A DNA stretch of 64,000 nt from Portulaca oleracea (Eukaryota > Streptophyta > Magnoliopsida > Caryophyllales > Portulacaceae). Both the position numbers and the translations under genes were made by a program. Under the pieces are notes generated by a model. That model ran no database searches. It was not told the DNA's origin and saw only the letters and a program-made list of their open reading frames with translations. Shown here piece by piece: positions 33,040 to 45,577 of this stretch; position 1 is the stretch's first letter; each line of letters begins with the position of its first letter. The DNA is taken from assembly GCA_029582165.1 (NCBI GenBank), contig CM055876.1, forward strand, positions 23,164,317-23,228,316. The letters run 5' to 3'.

Positions 33040-34495
33040 TGTTGGAGGAAAGGGAGTATGGTATGAATTCCAATGGTAAACTCACTTAGGATATCGCTAA
33101 GAGTCGTGGACGAACTCACTTTCCTTGAGAACTATTTACTATACCGTAAATGTTAAGAGGGATAAAACTTAGCACTTAACATAAACAAGAATATTGTTTC
33201 TCACTTGAAACACTCTAGTATAGTTGCAGTCAGACAAGTATGAGAGGTTGTGATTATAGGATGGTGTACTCAAATGGCTAGAGAATGTCTCCTATTTATA
33301 AGAGACCTCTCCCCCTCTTTTTACACTCGATCAAAGGACTTAATTAAGGTCCTTAATGAGTATCTTGACCTTGACTAAGTTTATTGACCATGTGGTATAA
33401 ATCAGTTTTAGATTTAAATGATGTCTAGAAGTACTTCAAAGAGGTTGAGCAAGTCTACTTAAGTAAGTGTTATGTGTTGTCGTATAGAGGAACTTTGAGC
33501 TAGAGTTCCAAAACGCTTATGAAGGATAAGGAAACAAGGTCGGATAACAGTATGAGGTATTAATACTTAAGAATAAAGTTATATGTGTGTTGTGAGCATC
33601 GTTGATTAATATAAACACAAAGTTCAAAGATTTGTCTACTTTGTGATTTAGATCAAATTTTTGCTTATATACACTAATTGAAAGTTCAAAAAGCAATAAA
33701 CTTTTCAGTAGGCATATGCTTTGTGTGTTTCTCGGGTGATTACAAGTCAAAAATATTTCTCAAATGGCGGGGGTGTTAGCTCCGTAGGTTATAATCCAAG
33801 TTTATTTCAAGGGTATTTTTCATACTATTGAATGACAGGGGATTATTGGGATTATTTCAAAAGTATAAGAAAGTTATATAGCATGAGAAATCATATGGAA
33901 TAAGGGTCATATATAGGATAAACATAAGTTATATGATTAACACGGGTGAATATAAGATCAGCATGAGTCGTGCTGGTCACCATAAAGCAAGATTTAGCTT
34001 TCTAGGCGCAACACGGACCGTGTTGAGGCCCATAAGCTATTTTGATGTTCCAACAGCTATATAATCTTCTCCATTAAGTAATAATCTCGATTTTACATCA
34101 GATTAAAGTACCCAACAGCTATATCGTCTTTATACCACATGGTCGATCAATAGACTTAGTCAAAGTCAAGATACACATTAAGGACCTTGATTAAGTCCTT
34201 TTCCCGAGGGTATAAAGAGGGAGAGAAGTCTCCTATAAATAGGAGACATTCTCTAGCCATTTGAGTACACCATCCTATAATCACAACCTCTCATTCTTGT
34301 CTAAACTACAACTATACTAGACTGCTTCAAATGAGAAACAATATTCTTGAGTGTGTTAAGTGCTAAGTTTTATCACTCTGAACATTTTCGACAGAATAAA
34401 TAGTTCTTAAGGAAAGTGAGTTCGTCCACGACTCTTAGCGATATCATAAGTGATTTTACCATTGGAATCTATACCATACTCCCTTTCCTCCAACA
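33040..34495. repeat. Inverted pair of LTR-like sequences, ~365 bp arms
   Basis: The left arm 33040-33401 and the reverse complement of 34130-34495 both begin TGTTGGAGGAAAGGGAGTAT and are highly similar, with small indels. Each carries a TATA-type run (ctatttata) about 250 bp in. TG-start ends face outwards. The centre (33402-34129) is noncoding and has two short palindromes, at 33959-33975 and 34009-34025 (CAACACGGACCGTGTTG). This may be two LTRs in opposite orientation or a DNA element with long terminal inverted repeats. I found no matching target duplication. Confidence 0.65.
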
Positions 34496-35054
34496 CTCTT
34501 TTCATTATGGGTTATGATATTGGTGACTAAGGTTTTGTGATATAAATGTGGTCATATGTAATGCTTATACTTTCTTAGAATATTATGGTGTTATTTAATG
34601 TGTTGGTCGTAAGGTTGGAGCTTCCTTGTGGAAATGTATGTTTGTTTGGCGTGTTGGTTGAAATTCTTGATGTTTCTTTGTGACTGTTTGGCGTAGTCCC
34701 TAGTTGGACGGTGGTAATGCTCTTGGGTTCTATAATCTTAAAAACACCAAATTCTAAAAAGATTAGCTAGAGAAGAATGCTCATCCAAAATGATTTCTCC
34801 ATTATTCTTTAGCAAAGGAATGACTCCAAGAAAGATTGCCAATTCCTCCTTGTCTATTTCCGTTCTCATAGGGAGGTGATCGAAGGTCATTGTAAAAGAA
34901 CAACTGAGACTAGAAATAAGGGCTTGGTGAGGTACTACTTAAGTTAGGTCAGGTTCTTGGAAATTTCATTCTTATTAGTCAACAAACGATCATCTAAGTT
35001 AGTATCCTTCATTAAAGATATCAAATATCACATGGGAAAGGAAGGTTTCTGACC
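34496..35054. other. Intergenic DNA
   Basis: No gene or structured repeat recognised. Confidence 0.5.
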
Positions 35055-35649
35055 ATATGAGAGAGTTGTACTTATGTTCTACCAGTCAATGGAGCTTGAA
35101 ACAACTCTATATATCCATAAGAACCCTTAATTTATGCATGTGAAAATCTTCATATTAGCTATCATGCTGCCAGTAACTGTTTTGATTTGTTTAGCTCCAT
35201 AACAACAGTGAAAACTAATCAGCTTTCCTTAATTATCATCATTCACCCCTCCACTTTTTTCCCCTTTTGATTGGGATGATCTTATTGATGTTGCGACATA
35301 GAACCCGATGGAGCCAGGTCAGGTGGTTAATCAATCTCATCTAAGAAGAACTCTATATGAGAGAGTTATACTTATGTTCTACCAGTCAATGGAGCTTGAA
35401 ACAACTCTATATATCCATAAGAACCCTTAATTTATGCATGTGAAAATCTTCATATCAGCTATCATGCTGCCAGTAACTGTTTTGATTTGTTTAGCTCCAT
35501 AACAACAGTGAAAACTAATCAGCTTTCCCTAATTATCATCATTCACCCCCACTTTTTTCCCCTTTTGATTGGGATGATCTTATTGATGTTGCGACGTAGA
35601 ATCCGATGGAGCCAAGTCAGGTGGTTAATCAATCTCATCTAAGAAGAAC
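35055..35649. repeat. Tandem duplication of ~297 bp
   Basis: The unit starting atatgagagagtt at 35055 recurs at 35355. Its end aagaagaac lies at 35343-35351 and 35641-35649. The copies differ by a few substitutions and a small deletion near the C-rich run. No coding function is apparent. Confidence 0.85.
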
Positions 35650-36695
35650 GAACTTGAACAAAGACACGAATATGACACAACATGGATTTGGGGATACACG
35701 ATTTTTTTGAAAATATAGGATACGATATGTACGTTATAGAATACCAAATTTTTTTAAAAAAAATGTTTGATAATAAAATCTAATAAATTAATGGAAGTGG
35801 GACAAAACAATTTGTAAGTTGGTAGCTACCAAGCAAGACCAATGATGAATTGAAAAAAAAAATGATATCATAGTTGAGGGCATTGCAAATGGTAGGCTAG
35901 CTAGCTAGAAAATATGAAGGTCATCAATGATTCAAAAGTGTCCGAAGGATGGCATTCGCGTGTCAAATATTTACTTTGTAATTCAGAAATGTAGGTGTTG
36001 GATGTGTGTCTGACAGAGATAACGAGGTTGAGAATCTTATGGTGCTCGGGATTAGTAGCCAAGGGAATGTAAAGAAAATGGTGAGTTGAGGCAAGAAACA
36101 ATGAACGACTTCAACTCTAGAAGTTTCAATCATCATAGTAACCAAGAATTCACGGCAACAGGAAGCAAGGTCAGATTGTGATGGCTGACTAAGGAATGTT
36201 GGTTGCACAGGTTGTGTCTCGTGGTATTTCAGTCATTTTTCTTCACTCGTGGCTAGTTGTGAACTTTTATGAAATTAGTCTATATAATGATATAGTTTTT
36301 GTTGAAGGTTTGAATCATCATCACAAGATGGTCAAACGTCACAACACTAGGTGCGCATTGAGAGTATCATCATAGGTCAAGGTTTTATGTCTGAGAATTA
36401 GGATGAGTATCCTAATTAAAAGGATTATCCTTGTAATGTTTTGTGAGTAGTCATGCATTGTCAATTGTAACACCTTCTGTTAAATCATAACAGAGATAGC
36501 ACATAATTGGTTTGTGATAATGTTTCCTTATTTTGATTTTTTTTTTTGTTCTCGTTAAACTTTTTGCAAGTTTTTTTAATTATCCCACTTTATTATTTGT
36601 GGTTATGAACCCATGATCCTAGTAATTGGCTTCGTTCAATCGTTCATCTTCATTTTATTTTATTATTTTTTGTTCATCTTCACTTTTAATGTAAG
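35650..36695. other. Intergenic DNA
   Basis: The open frames on the - strand at 35900-36210 resemble no protein I know. Confidence 0.5.
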
Positions 36696-36696
36696 A

Positions 36697-36925
36697 TGCA
36701 TGTGTTTACCTTTTCAACTTTCTCAATTTTTCGACACTGGCGGGACTAACTATTAGTTGCTTGCTTTTGGATATCATCTCGTGAAACATTCTCCAGTGCC
36801 CTAATCTAACATGCAATATGTTTAGCTTTTCAACTTTCTCAATTTTTTGGCAGTGTCTAGGCAAACAATTAGTTGCCTAGTTTTGGATACCATGTCATGC
36901 AAAATTCTCGAGTGCCATAGATAGA
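36697..36925. repeat. Diverged tandem duplication of ~116 bp
   Basis: ttttcaactttctcaatttt occurs at 36711 and 36827, inside two similar stretches that continue with agttgc and ttttggata. Confidence 0.6.
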
Positions 36926-38548
36926 TTCAAATTAACTTATACTTATCAAGATGTACTAATTTAATGATGTTTTATGTGCCAAATATGTCCATAATTTGGA
37001 TAGTCTAATTTTTTTTTTAAAAAAAAAAAACTTTGATTATATTGGACAATTAAAACAAAATGCCAGGCTAAACTTTCTTTGGTTCTTGTTCATAGAGTAG
37101 CAAATGAGTTAGTTGGAACAAATCTCTTTGAACCGTAAAATTTAAGTGTAAGAATACAATATCAAAACTTCTTCATACCTTATTTGGTGACATAATTTCG
37201 TAATCTTGGATTTAAATTTGAATTTTGTGTTATTGAGCGTGCTAAAGAGAGGTTGCAATGTTCATGATTCATGAAACTTATTAGTATTCACCAATGTCTT
37301 GGTTATTAATTGGTAGGATGGTAGCTACTAGCTACAAACATAAAGAGAGACCCTAATGTCTAAAAGGAGATCCTACTTCATGTATTACATTGGAAAATTA
37401 TTCCTGAGAAAGTCTGAAATCAACAACAAAATGCATTGAAAAAGTCCTTTGATTAGTTATTGAAGAATCCCAGCTCTCCATGAAGACCTCAGCACAACCG
37501 GCAAAGAGGACCTCCAGCACCAGCATGATATTTTGTTTGAAAGATTACCAAAATTAATTGAGGGAAGTATCTCCCTAATTCGAATCCTAATCTTTCCTTC
37601 TGTTTATAAGTTAATATAATAACTGATCACATTTCCTTTTCAGATACCAAAGGAAAAGAAAGAAATCGGAGAAGGAATAAATCATGAGGAAGATTGAAGA
37701 TCAAGCTGAAAAAGGAAACAATCCTCATTGGAAGGAAAGAGACCGTTGATGCTTGAAGTCATGCAGTATATATATACGATCAACCTCCTTTGTAATAGGG
37801 TGGATTTCCAAGCAAGCAAATCGGAGTAGGAACTTTGGCTAAGAAAGTTCTGAGTGTAGGAATATTTTGTGAAAATATTCTGAGTATAGCCACGATTGTG
37901 AGTAGTGAGTTTTGTAACCAGTGAGTGTACTGGTGAGGACCTCCAAGGTCGTGTGTAAAGTGAGAAAGACTTCTCGCTTTAAGGTTATTCTCCAAGTTGT
38001 AATCGCCTCTTCTGTGAGGCCTCGAGTACAGAAAGCTGTCGTGAAAGTTTTGTGCTCCAGTAGGCTTATTGAGGACCTCAAGATCCTCAATCAAGCTGAG
38101 TTGTATCATCCCTCTATTTTTAAGCACTTTATATTTGATCAATAAAGAAAAATCTTTTTGTTATAAAAGTGTTATTAACTAAGTTGTGTTGAATTAAAGT
38201 GCAGATTTGTTATAAACCCTATTCCCCCACCCCCCCCCCCTCTAGGGTTACTTCAATTATCTAGCTCCATAACACTGAAAATGAATGCATTAAATTTTAC
38301 GAAAATGATTGGCTAAGATGTAGTAGTCATTTTTTTCCCCATTATTGAAAGATCAATTGGACATAAGATTTTGTAACAAAAATTGCATACAACCACAGAA
38401 AATAACAAGATGACATTAAAAAGTAACTCATCAGTGCAATAGACAAAATAACAAATAGTATTTATCCTTCAATTTGCCTTCCTTTTTCTAGCCCATTGAT
38501 GTATGGTTGTAGTAGTCATCTATAAAGAGTTAACTCTCTTAAGTCATA
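36926..38548. other. Intergenic DNA with a possible LTR/leader remnant
   Basis: No gene. At about 37740-38270 a transcribed-looking stretch ends in a C-run followed by ctctagggtt. Such C-rich CTCTAG stretches occur close to the LTR end in some plant copia elements. No primer site follows, so this is at best a truncated remnant. The open frames here on both strands have no recognisable product. Confidence 0.35.
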
Positions 38549-38797
38549 TTCCTTCCATTCCTATTTATTTGTCACTTTAGAAGAATGGGGACATACCAAG
38601 AATCGTGAAAAAAAAATATAAAATTACTTAAATTGATATGAATTAATTATGACAAATGGAAAATATAGATATAAAATTAGTAAAGTTATATAAGAAATGT
38701 AAATGACAAATAATTAGGGACATAACAATTTTTTAAAAAATTATTGAGACATAAAACGCTATTAGTTAAACAGACAAATAAATAAATATGAAGGAAA
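38549..38797. mobile_element. Stowaway-like MITE (degenerate)
   Basis: The left end ttccttccattcctatttat and the right end gacaaataaataaatatgaaggaa are inverted repeats, flanked by TA. About 250 bp, AT-rich, noncoding. Confidence 0.6.
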
Positions 38798-38973
38798 TAT
38801 CATATAAGTAGCAAATTTTATGTAGACTCTTCAGCTTCAGTCCACACACTCTAAATTATATTGAAAATAGGTTAAGTTGTCTCCTCCAATGTATACTCGC
38901 AATGAGGGGAATTGAGATTGTTGTGAATGGAAAAAACTCTAAATGGTAAATGTAACTGTAAATGCTACCACTT

Positions 38974-38990
38974 AATTATAACGATTTGTA
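38974..38990. other. 5' target-site duplication of the LINE
   Basis: aattataacgatttgta matches aattataaggatttgta at 55011-55027 at 16 of 17 bases. The second copy follows directly after a poly(A) tail. Confidence 0.8.
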
Positions 38991-39109
38991 ATTAAAAATT
39001 TAAATTCCAAATCCCTCCGTAAGCATCGGTGGGGTTTCAATAGGAACCCCTAGGGTTTACTTTGTGAGGAGCCGCTAATCAGCCCATGGTGGCCGGAGGT
39101 TGAACCCTT

Positions 39110-40510
39110 GCCGACTAGAGGGGACGAAATTGACTATTGACAATGGACTCTCCATTGGTAAGGTGGTAGAAAGACTTAAAGCTTACAAAGGAAGAAGAGA
39201 AAATTATATATTGTGTCACCACAAACGACGAAAACTTTGCAGCTAGGGCAAACTTGGCTCTAGCAGGGAAGGTGCTTACGGACAAACTGTATAGGGTGAC
39301 AAAGTTGTTTGCGTTCCTAAGGCAGGCATGGAAGGTCAAAAAAGCGTTCGAGATTCATGAAATAGGTGACAATCTTTATATTTTTCAGCTTTTCACGCAT
39401 GAGGACAAAACTAGGGTCAGTGCGGGGGGGTCCATGGGTGTTTGACAAACAACTCCTAGTACTCTCTAACATAAAGGAGAATGTTACACCGTCTAAAATT
39501 TCATTTACGCACACAAAATTCTGGGTTCGAGGGTATGACATTCCGTTTGGGAAAATCTCGAGGAGGACGGCGGAGGCACTGGCGGAAAATTTGGAGGGTT
39601 GAAGGAGTATAGGGATGATGACGAACTAGGGTGGAGTAAGTATGTGGCCTTTCTGGTAAATGTGACAATAGGGGAACCACTCCCCTGGGGGGCCATAGCC
39701 AAATTTGGAGAGGCGGGTTCAAGATGGGTTCCATTCAAATACAACAAGTTTCCAAACTACTACTACCGCTGAGGGAGGTTAGGCCATATGGAGGAAGATT
39801 GTGACGAGGCTGAAGGGGATGATACAAAAAGACTATACGGGGAATGGCTGAGAGCACCACCAGCCAAGTTTCGGAAGAATAGTGGAGTTAATGGAGGAGA
39901 AAAGGAAAGGAAGGGGGTGAGGCGACTCGGGCGAACAGAGGCGTCTACCACAGAAGCCGACTGTAAGGAAGTTGCTAAAGGAGCTAGTAGAAGCTACAAA
40001 TTTCGCAATGCAAGAGACAACGACGGAGTTGGAAACGAACATCAAAAATGGGGGGAAGGGATGGGGGTGGGATCGGTGACTATACCGTAGAAAGGAACTG
40101 AAGGGCATAGGGAAGAGGAGGGGGTCGTGAAGAGGGAGGGAGAGCGGCAAACACATACGGCCAGACCCTGGACGAGAAAACCCAAACGCATGGATTGGAA
40201 GAAGGCTGGAAGGGAGGAGTGGAGACAAAACACTATTACTGGGAAGAAAGGGCATTGGGGGGATTCACAACAAGCATGATAAAATGTGGAAAAGACTGAA
40301 GAAGGATGTGCAAGGGGAGAAGGAGGGGAAAAGAGAGAAGAGGTGGCAGCGGAGAAGAGGAAGATAGGGAGTGGGGAGATGGTGCTGGAGGAGATGCAAT
40401 TGATGGAGATAGAAGTGAGGGAGAAGAGAAGTAGAATCCATGATGTGGACATGGAAGATCTGGATCAATCGGCCAGGGTGGTAGACGCCAACCCCCGCCA
40501 AGAGCAATGA
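39110..40510 (+). pseudogene. LINE ORF1: DUF4283 and zinc-knuckle RNA-binding protein, broken
   Basis: The DUF4283 core is visible: AWKVKKAFEIHEIGDNLYIF (about 39326-39388) then GGPWVFDKQLLVL after a one-base shift in a G run near 39425. The knuckle near 39757-39805 reads RLGHMEEDC but lacks its second Cys, because that codon is now TGA. A basic, Glu-rich tail ends at TGA 40508-40510. The last four bases ATGA overlap the ORF2 start. ORF1 proteins of plant L1 elements bind the element RNA in the mobile particle. Confidence 0.75.
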
Positions 40511-42973
40511 AAATCTTAAGCTATAACTCCTGAGGGTTGGGGAAACCTGAGGCAATTACTTCCGTCTTTACCTTGATACGGAAAGTTTCCCCGGATGTAG
40601 TTTTCCTTATGGAGACTAAAAGATACGAACATGAGATAGAGTTGATAAGGGTGACGTGTGGATTTTCGGGATGCTTGCCAGTACCTCCAAGGGGACAAGC
40701 TAGAGGCCTAACGTTGCTATAAAAGGGGGATACCCAGCTGAGTATATGGTCTTACTCAACATATCACATTGATGCAGAGATGCTGAGGAAAGGTAAAAAC
40801 GAAGAGCACTCTCCCTTGGATGATATTTGGAGACTTCAACAGCCTATTATACCAAACGAGAAATCGGGTGGAGACGGTTTCGACTTCTAGACCGATGCTG
40901 AGTTTCAAGAAGCATTGGAACAATGTGGCTTGAGGGACATGAGAAGCATGGGACACAGCCACACGGGTATACATGGTGTAATAGGAGGGAGGCAAAGGAT
41001 TATATTGAAGAACGACTCGACCGATTCCTTTGTATGAAGGATGGGATAACATATGGCCTAAAGGGAGGGGGTGAGATGCATAATCTGGGAGGGATCCGAC
41101 CATTACCCTATTGTGCTTGATATGGAAGCAAAGGAGTAGGATACCCAATTACGGGAACAGATACCCAAGTTTGAGGCGGTATGGGAGCAGGATAATGGAT
41201 TTAAGGAGGTCGTAAATGAGGTCTAGCAAAACACAGAGGGACGATTTGAGGATTTATAAGCCTGACTAATGGAATGTGGGAGAGCCTTTACTAAATGGGG
41301 CAATAGTAAATATGGTGTTCTCCTATTAAAAGCTAACCAGTTGACGAAGAAGTTTACGAAAATGTGTGAGACGGTGGCCGAAGACAGGACATGGAGGCAC
41401 TACGAGCAATGGAAATGGGTTTTTATGGATACAAAAAGACTAAATGAAATATACTATGCCCAACAAGCACACCACATTGCGATCTGAGAAGGAGACAGGA
41501 ATACTGGCTATTTTCATGCTAGAGTAACACATGGAAGGAAGAAAAACATGATCAAAGCCATTGAGAATGGGGAGGGGAGAATGGTTACGGAGCAGTCCGA
41601 AGTGGAGAAAGTGGTGGTCAATTATTTTTGGGACATCTTTCGAACAAACAGACAAGAGAGGGATAGTGGGGACTTACCAAAATTAACTGGAAGGATAACC
41701 GACGAGTAGCGGTAAGTACTGTCACATGAGTTCACCAAGGCTGAGGTGGAATGAGCGCTGAAGCAGATGGGCCCATATCAGATAGAATGTGTGCAATGTT
41801 TTACCAGAGACATTGAGATGTTATTGGGGAGGAGATTAGTTAAGTAGTACTCAGGGCCCTTATTGAAGGATAGAAGTCGGCGTAACTGAACCACACAGTC
41901 ATTACATTGATCCCCAAAATCAAATAACTAAGGAGAATGCAGGACCTCCCCCTGATAAGCTTATGCAATGTCACCTATAAGTTGATTTCAAAGGTACTAG
42001 TGAACCGGCTAAAGGAGGTACCGGGGCACCTCATTGATACTCGTAAGTCAACCTTTGTACCGAGCAAACTAATTTATGATAACGTGATAGTTGAATATGC
42101 AATCATCCACTACATGAAAAGGAAGAGAAGAGGCAAGCGAGCTTGGATGGCAATGAAGTTAAACATGAACAAGGCATATGATCGAGTGGAGTGGGGGTTT
42201 GCAAAGGAGGTCATGGAGGCAATGGGCTTCCCGGATAAGTGAATTCAAAGAATAATGATGTGTATTCATACGACCGCCTTCTCTTGCAATGTGAATGGAC
42301 GGGAATGGGGCTGACTACACCAAGCCGAGGATTGAGACAGGGCTATCCATTGTCTCCGTATCTTCTCCTCATCGTGTCGGAAGGTTTATCGGCGCTAATC
42401 AGACAACCATGTGTTGAAGGGAGTCTACATGGGATAGAAATCAATTGGAGGACCCCGGAGATATCCCAACTGCTTTTTAGCGATGATAGTCTGCTATTCA
42501 TGCGGACAACAACATAATTAAGAGACAAACAAGCTCAAAGAGATACTCCAAAAATATGAAGAAATGTCTGGCCAGCAAATTAACCTAGGGAAGTCGGAAA
42601 TAATGTTTAGTGCAAACATGGCAAGCAAAAGGAAGCGTTAGATTCTTCAGAGCCTGCAAATGAAGGAGATGATTGACAACAAGAAATACCAAGCTTACCC
42701 CTTTGCCTGGGTAGATCGAAAAAAGCTATTTTTGAGCAGATAAAGGGGAAGGTTTGGAATAAGGTGAGAGGGTGGAAGGAAAAAAAATTATCTCAGATGG
42801 GAAGGGAGATACTGGTGAAGGTTGTGTTACAAGTGATTCCTTTGTATACCATGAGTGTCTTTAAAATCCTAGTCACTATATGTGAGGAATTGTGGAGCAT
42901 GGAAAGCATATTCTGGTTGGGGGGGGAGAGAGATAAGGTGAGGATGGGTATTCACTAGATGGTGTGAGAGAAG
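40507..42973 (+). pseudogene. LINE ORF2 part 1: endonuclease and reverse transcriptase, broken
   Basis: The ATG at 40507 opens MKILSYNS*GLG, the usual start of an apurinic-type endonuclease, followed by DVVFLMETK. Reverse transcriptase motifs follow: ISLCNVTYKLISKVLVNRLK (about 41956), KLNMNKAYDRVEW (about 42154), GLRQGYPLSPYL (about 42329) and the catalytic LLFSDDSLLF (about 42470), where one Ala of FADD is Ser. Then comes the thumb-like region MGREILVKVVLQVIPLY. Many stops and frameshifts. The frame is cut at 42973 by a Ty3/gypsy insertion. Confidence 0.85.
42969..42973. other. Target duplication of the tRNA-Met-type element (left copy)
   Basis: agaag here, aaaag at 49693-49697; 4 of 5 bases agree, and the LINE frame resumes directly after the right copy. 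Confidence 0.6.
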
Positions 42974-43961
42974 TGAAGAGGTTCAGGTTCCTTTTGCAAA
43001 TCTTGTCACCTCCGCCAAGCGAGCCACCTCGTTCTCATCGAACCTTGAGCTATAATTCCCGGTGACTTCCGGAGTTGCAAGGTTAGCCTAGGACATCCAA
43101 TGGATGGGCCTCAAGACCTTTTAAGGAGGCTCGAGTGATCCACTGACCCCGAAGGCCTCGAAATCCTACCGGGTAATCCCGAGATGAGAAGCAATGAGGT
43201 AACGGGATTCGGGTGTAACCCCGGAATTAATAAAGTACAAGGAAAGAAGCAATCAAGGGTCAATATCACCATTACGCCCGCTACCACCCCTGTAGCGCCT
43301 GCGACGCTTCCTGGAAAAACAAGGAGCAGGCAGCCCAGTTTTGTCACACCTGCTACCTCTCTGCGTAATGCCCATGTCGTCGTTCGGCAATTCGAAGAAA
43401 ATTCAAGGAAAATTCTGGCACGCCCGTGACGGTCCGACGTAGCGCCCGCTATGGGCGCGCACCTGCGAAATCGCCCAGGAGTTTTCGCCCGGTAGCGCTC
43501 GCGACACCCTGAGGTCGCGCCCGCGACGCCTACTTTGCTAGGTTGTAACGCCCGCGACTACAGGCGTAACGCCTACTACGAAGCTGTTTTTGCGCGTTTT
43601 TTTTTTTTTTGCATAAACGACTGTGTTTAGTCTTTTTAATACCTAGTATGAATACTCTGTTAGCACATTTTCCAAGGCAGATTATGTTGAGTTTAATATG
43701 AAATGCTAGAGCGCCTTCCAAGCATCTTCCCAAAAATCTTGTTTACTTTATCCAATCAATATTTGGTGGTGTTCAAGTCATTTCTTTAATGGTTAACGGT
43801 GGTATTATCCTATTTAATCATGGTGGAATACTAGACTAAGGTGGTGGGCTCTCCTTGCCAAGGTCATATGCTATATCCAGTGCTGAATGATTTCTTCTTT
43901 ATTTGATTTTTCTATCAACAACTCAAGCATCCAACATCCCATCACCAACGGTAACGCTCCA
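42974..43961 (+). repeat. 5' LTR of the tRNA-Met-type element
   Basis: Carries a palindrome array at about 43273-43578. The TATA box seen in the 3' LTR (TATAAATA) reads TATGAATA here, about 43648-43655. Confidence 0.88.
43273..43578. promoter_or_regulatory. Paired-palindrome array (GTAGCGCCCGCTAC type), 5' LTR
   Basis: Seven-base cores of CGCCCGC type start at 43275/43296, 43347/43369, 43421/43443, 43496/43518 and 43549/43570. Offsets within pairs are 21, 22, 22, 22 and 21 bp; pairs start 72, 74, 75 and 53 bp apart. Best units read GTNGCGCCCGCNAC, near-palindromes with 6-bp arms. The array ends about 70 bp before the TATA position. Confidence 0.65.
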
Positions 43962-43963
43962 TT

Positions 43964-43975
43964 TGGTATCAGAGC
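43964..43975 (+). other. Primer binding site (initiator tRNA-Met)
   Basis: TGGTATCAGAGC, the standard tRNA-Met primer site, 2 bp after the LTR. Confidence 0.9.
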
Positions 43976-44311
43976 TTTGGTTTTATTTTGCTTGAGTTTT
44001 GTTCATTGTTCTTACTAGTAGAGTCTCTCTAGTATTGGGTTTTGTGGATTGTATGCCACTATTGGTGTTCCCCAACCCCTGTGATATCTAAGAGTATTGG
44101 AAAACATTGTATTGTGTTTGTATTTGGTGTTTTTGAAGCATCTTCGAGCTTTGAGGTGAAGTTGGAAAATAATGTCCGGAAGGTGTCCGATGAAATGTCA
44201 ATAAGAGTTAAACACAAAGAACCCTTAGCCAAACACTAGCCAATTACAAGAAAACCCCCAAACTCCACAAAAGCATCCCAAACACATCCCGTCTTTTACC
44301 CTTCCCTCGAT

Positions 44312-45577
44312 ATGGACAAAGAAGTTAACCCCAATCGATAGGAATCAATCCATTGGGGTAGTCCTCGAACTCGAGCTATCGAGAACCGACTCACCACCGT
44401 CGAGAATCGGTACTCCACCATCGAGCGGACTCTTCAGGACCTTGCGACCCAAGAGAACAACATTGTTGTGCACCTCCAAGGTCAACTCCGAAACGAACGT
44501 CGGAGGCCCGCACAAAGCCTTATCTGTCCTCCTCCCAACTTTGAGTCACGTGACGACGCTAGAAGCTCCCCTCGATGTCTACCTCGTCGGGAAGTGCACG
44601 ACAGGCCCCCTCGTGACGACTTCCAACGTCAAAATCGACATCCTCGAGTTCAATGGTTCAAATGATCCGGACGAGTACCTTGAATGGATCCAATTAATGG
44701 ATAGGATCTTTGAAACCAAGGAATACGATGACGAGAAGGCATTTAAGATCGCTAGCCTGAAACTCACCAAAGCCGCCTCACTTTGGTTTGAGAATGTGAA
44801 AGCGCAAAGGGATCGGGAAGGTGGGCGAGAATTACTTCTTGGACACGGCTCAAACAATTGATGAACCGTCGTTTCTTGTCCAACACATACAAGTAGGATG
44901 TATTGAGGAAACTATTTGCTCTCACCCAGGGCAAGCGATTCGTGAGCGATGATATTCTGGAGTTCGGGCAGCTTCTTATCAAAAGTTACCTCCAAGAGCC
45001 TGAAGAGCAAACGATGATGCGATTCTTGAAGGGGTTGGACCCCGCGGTTGCCAAGAAGATTGGGATTCAACCCTACTATTCTATGGATGACTTGTGCAGT
45101 TTGGCTCTCCGGGTTGAGCGACGGAGGAAGAAAAAGGCTACTTCCAAACCGGCACCAAGAGCCTACTTTCCACCGTCTAGTCGACCCCCTCCCTATTCGG
45201 GTAACCCAAAGTCTAGATAGACCCCCAACTTCACTCCGGCGCCCCAAACTGACAAAGGAGAGGGACTTTCAGATGCGTCTCCAACGGACCCCTCTCGATG
45301 CATGGAGGGTAGGAAGTGCTTCAAGTGCCAAGGATATGGACACTATCAAGTGGATTGCCCGAACCGAAGGACTTTGACCCTCAAGGAGGTCCAGGATATA
45401 GATGATGAACTTCAAACAGCACAGGAGGAGTCCGAAGTGATTGTCGACGAGGAGATTGAGATTGAGATTGATGATGAGGATGCCACCCCCATACCACACG
45501 TACATGGTGACGCCTTTGTCTTGAGACAGGTTTACATACTCATGAAACCCCTCTCGACAAGGCTTAACAGAAGATGA
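44312..45577 (+). pseudogene. gag of the tRNA-Met-type element, broken
   Basis: Likely start ATG 44312 with a stop already at 44339-44341. A short coiled-coil-like stretch (ENRLTTVENRYSTIERTL) precedes the gag core VKIDILEFNGSNDPDEYLEW and ASLWFENVK. Further on, FLKGLDPAVAKKI and an Arg/Lys linker lead to the nucleocapsid knuckle CFKCQGYGHYQVDC (C-x2-C-x4-H-x4-C, near 45317-45358). Frameshifts lie near 44600 and 44850 and a stop at 45218-45220. Confidence 0.85.

Noticed and set aside
37780..38145. Overlapping open frames on both strands of 74-120 codons
   Set aside because: No domain, and the region looks like a transcribed noncoding LTR or leader remnant.
39505..40555. Several Ser/Pro-rich - strand frames
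   Set aside because: Shadows of the purine-rich LINE ORF1 tail.
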